Source of the DNA: Mycolicibacterium aubagnense
GTDB lineage: Bacteria > Actinomycetota > Actinomycetes > Mycobacteriales > Mycobacteriaceae
Reading direction: 5' to 3'
Assembly (NCBI RefSeq): GCF_010730955.1
Contig: NZ_AP022578.1
Coordinates: 186,001 to 250,000 of the forward strand
Length of the DNA stretch: 64,000 nt
The position numbers were made by a program, and so were the translations under genes. Below the pieces are notes generated by a model. That model saw only the letters and a program-made list of their open reading frames with translations, was not told where the DNA came from and searched no databases. The first letter of the stretch is position 1, and every line of letters starts with the position of its first letter. Positions 63,679 through 64,000 of this stretch are shown here, piece after piece.

Positions 63679-64000
63679 GCATCCCGTCGAACGCGCCGCT
63701 GTTCACGATGCTCTCGGGGTTTGCATCGTGCTATCTGACCAATTCCGCTGGGCTGGAACGTTTTGTCACCACCGATTCGGGATTGCAGGCGTTGCACCGC
63801 TACGCGGCCGCGACCCTGACCACGGTGACCGCCGCGTCCAATCCTGTTGACAATCCGCCGGATAACACCGAACTGCAGGTGCGTTTAGAAGTGTCGACCC
63901 ACGACGAGCAATACACCCCCGGTGATTGGTCGATCGCGGTGACGTTGCGTGCCAGCGGCGGCGCCTGGTTTGTCTCCGGTATCGACCCGGTACCGGAGAT
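63675..64000 (+). CDS. TcpC-like second domain protein, cut by window end
   Basis: GTG 63675 overlaps the previous stop (GTGA). The 108 visible residues (SGFASCYLTNSAGLERFVT, ALHRYAAATLTTVTAAS) have the pattern of the second TcpC NTF2-like domain. Here the two domains may be encoded by adjacent coupled genes. It continues beyond the window. Confidence 0.55.
   Translation, partial: MSIPSNAPLFTMLSGFASCYLTNSAGLERFVTTDSGLQALHRYAAATLTTVTAASNPVDNPPDNTELQVRLEVSTHDEQYTPGDWSIAVTLRASGGAWFVSGIDPVPE

Overview
The window looks like actinobacterial DNA, most likely from a mycobacterium or close relative (Mycobacterium/Mycolicibacterium type). It is GC-rich with frequent GTG starts. It carries an MmpL transporter, an NDMA-type alcohol dehydrogenase, a remnant of a mycofactocin-like creatininase, seven TetR regulators and several actinobacterial IS families. 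The two ends carry conjugation and plasmid-type genes, so this is probably a mobile replicon or integrated conjugative element with a large catabolic cargo. No tRNA, rRNA or CRISPR was found.

Layout. (1) 1-4.7 kb: conjugation module on the + strand: a DUF2637/SpdB-like membrane protein with a C-terminal HTH, a small membrane protein, a VirD4-type coupling ATPase, a small zinc-ribbon protein and a DUF1173 protein. (2) 4.8-8.4 kb: an MmpL transporter translationally coupled to a DUF6188-like protein behind a palindromic operator. (3) 8.6-11.7 kb: IS21-type remnants and an IS3 element. (4) 11.8-17.1 kb: a - strand operon (TetR, hotdog thioesterase, alpha/beta hydrolase, TetR), a lone thioesterase, a broken thiolase gene and the tail of a tyrosine-recombinase transposon. 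(5) 17.2-21.8 kb: cytochrome P450, TetR, 3-hydroxyacyl-CoA dehydrogenase, KstR-like TetR and a truncated ORF. Three 15-bp operators here match the one before the mmpL operon. (6) 22.0-27.1 kb: an intact IS256 element, a TetR gene, and a second IS256 gene split by a degenerate recombinase/XRE/recombinase element. (7) 27.2-37.1 kb, cluster A: AraC regulator facing ferredoxin, a CYP153-like P450 and ferredoxin reductase, then SCP2 lipid-binding protein, FadD, NDMA-type ADH, BtrH/DUF4872 protein, a broken transglutaminase-like gene and a thioesterase. (8) 37.2-52.1 kb, cluster B: TetR, PF10118 protein, TetR, SDR, ferritin-like diiron protein, three Baeyer-Villiger-type flavoprotein monooxygenases, HSL-type esterase, a second P450, intact transglutaminase-like protein, an internally deleted FadD, acyl-CoA dehydrogenase and a truncated BtrH gene. 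(9) 52.1-56.0 kb: IS110 remnant, creatininase remnant, and an IS3 element with an IS256 element inside it. (10) 56.0-59.5 kb: decayed AICE-like remnant (FtsK/TraB tail, RepSA-like initiator, large serine recombinase). (11) 59.5-64.0 kb: conjugation-associated membrane genes with an XRE-type regulator and a repeated operator, ending in TcpC-like genes cut by the window edge.

How the genes could work together (inference): the P450 systems and the diiron protein would hydroxylate a hydrophobic substrate. ADH and SDR would oxidise the alcohol to a ketone or aldehyde. The BVMOs would insert oxygen to give an ester or lactone, and the esterase would hydrolyse it. FadD, acyl-CoA dehydrogenase, hydroxyacyl-CoA dehydrogenase, thiolase and thioesterases would handle the resulting acids as CoA esters. 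Much of this matches the mymA operon of M. tuberculosis in gene content (BVMO, HSL esterase, SDR, ADH, FadD, divergent AraC regulator). The BtrH/DUF4872 plus transglutaminase-like pair, present beside a FadD in both clusters, has no assigned role and is the best candidate here for undescribed chemistry.

Decay is uneven. Mobile-element genes are full of frameshifts and stops, while most catabolic genes are open. Some frameshifts could be sequencing error.
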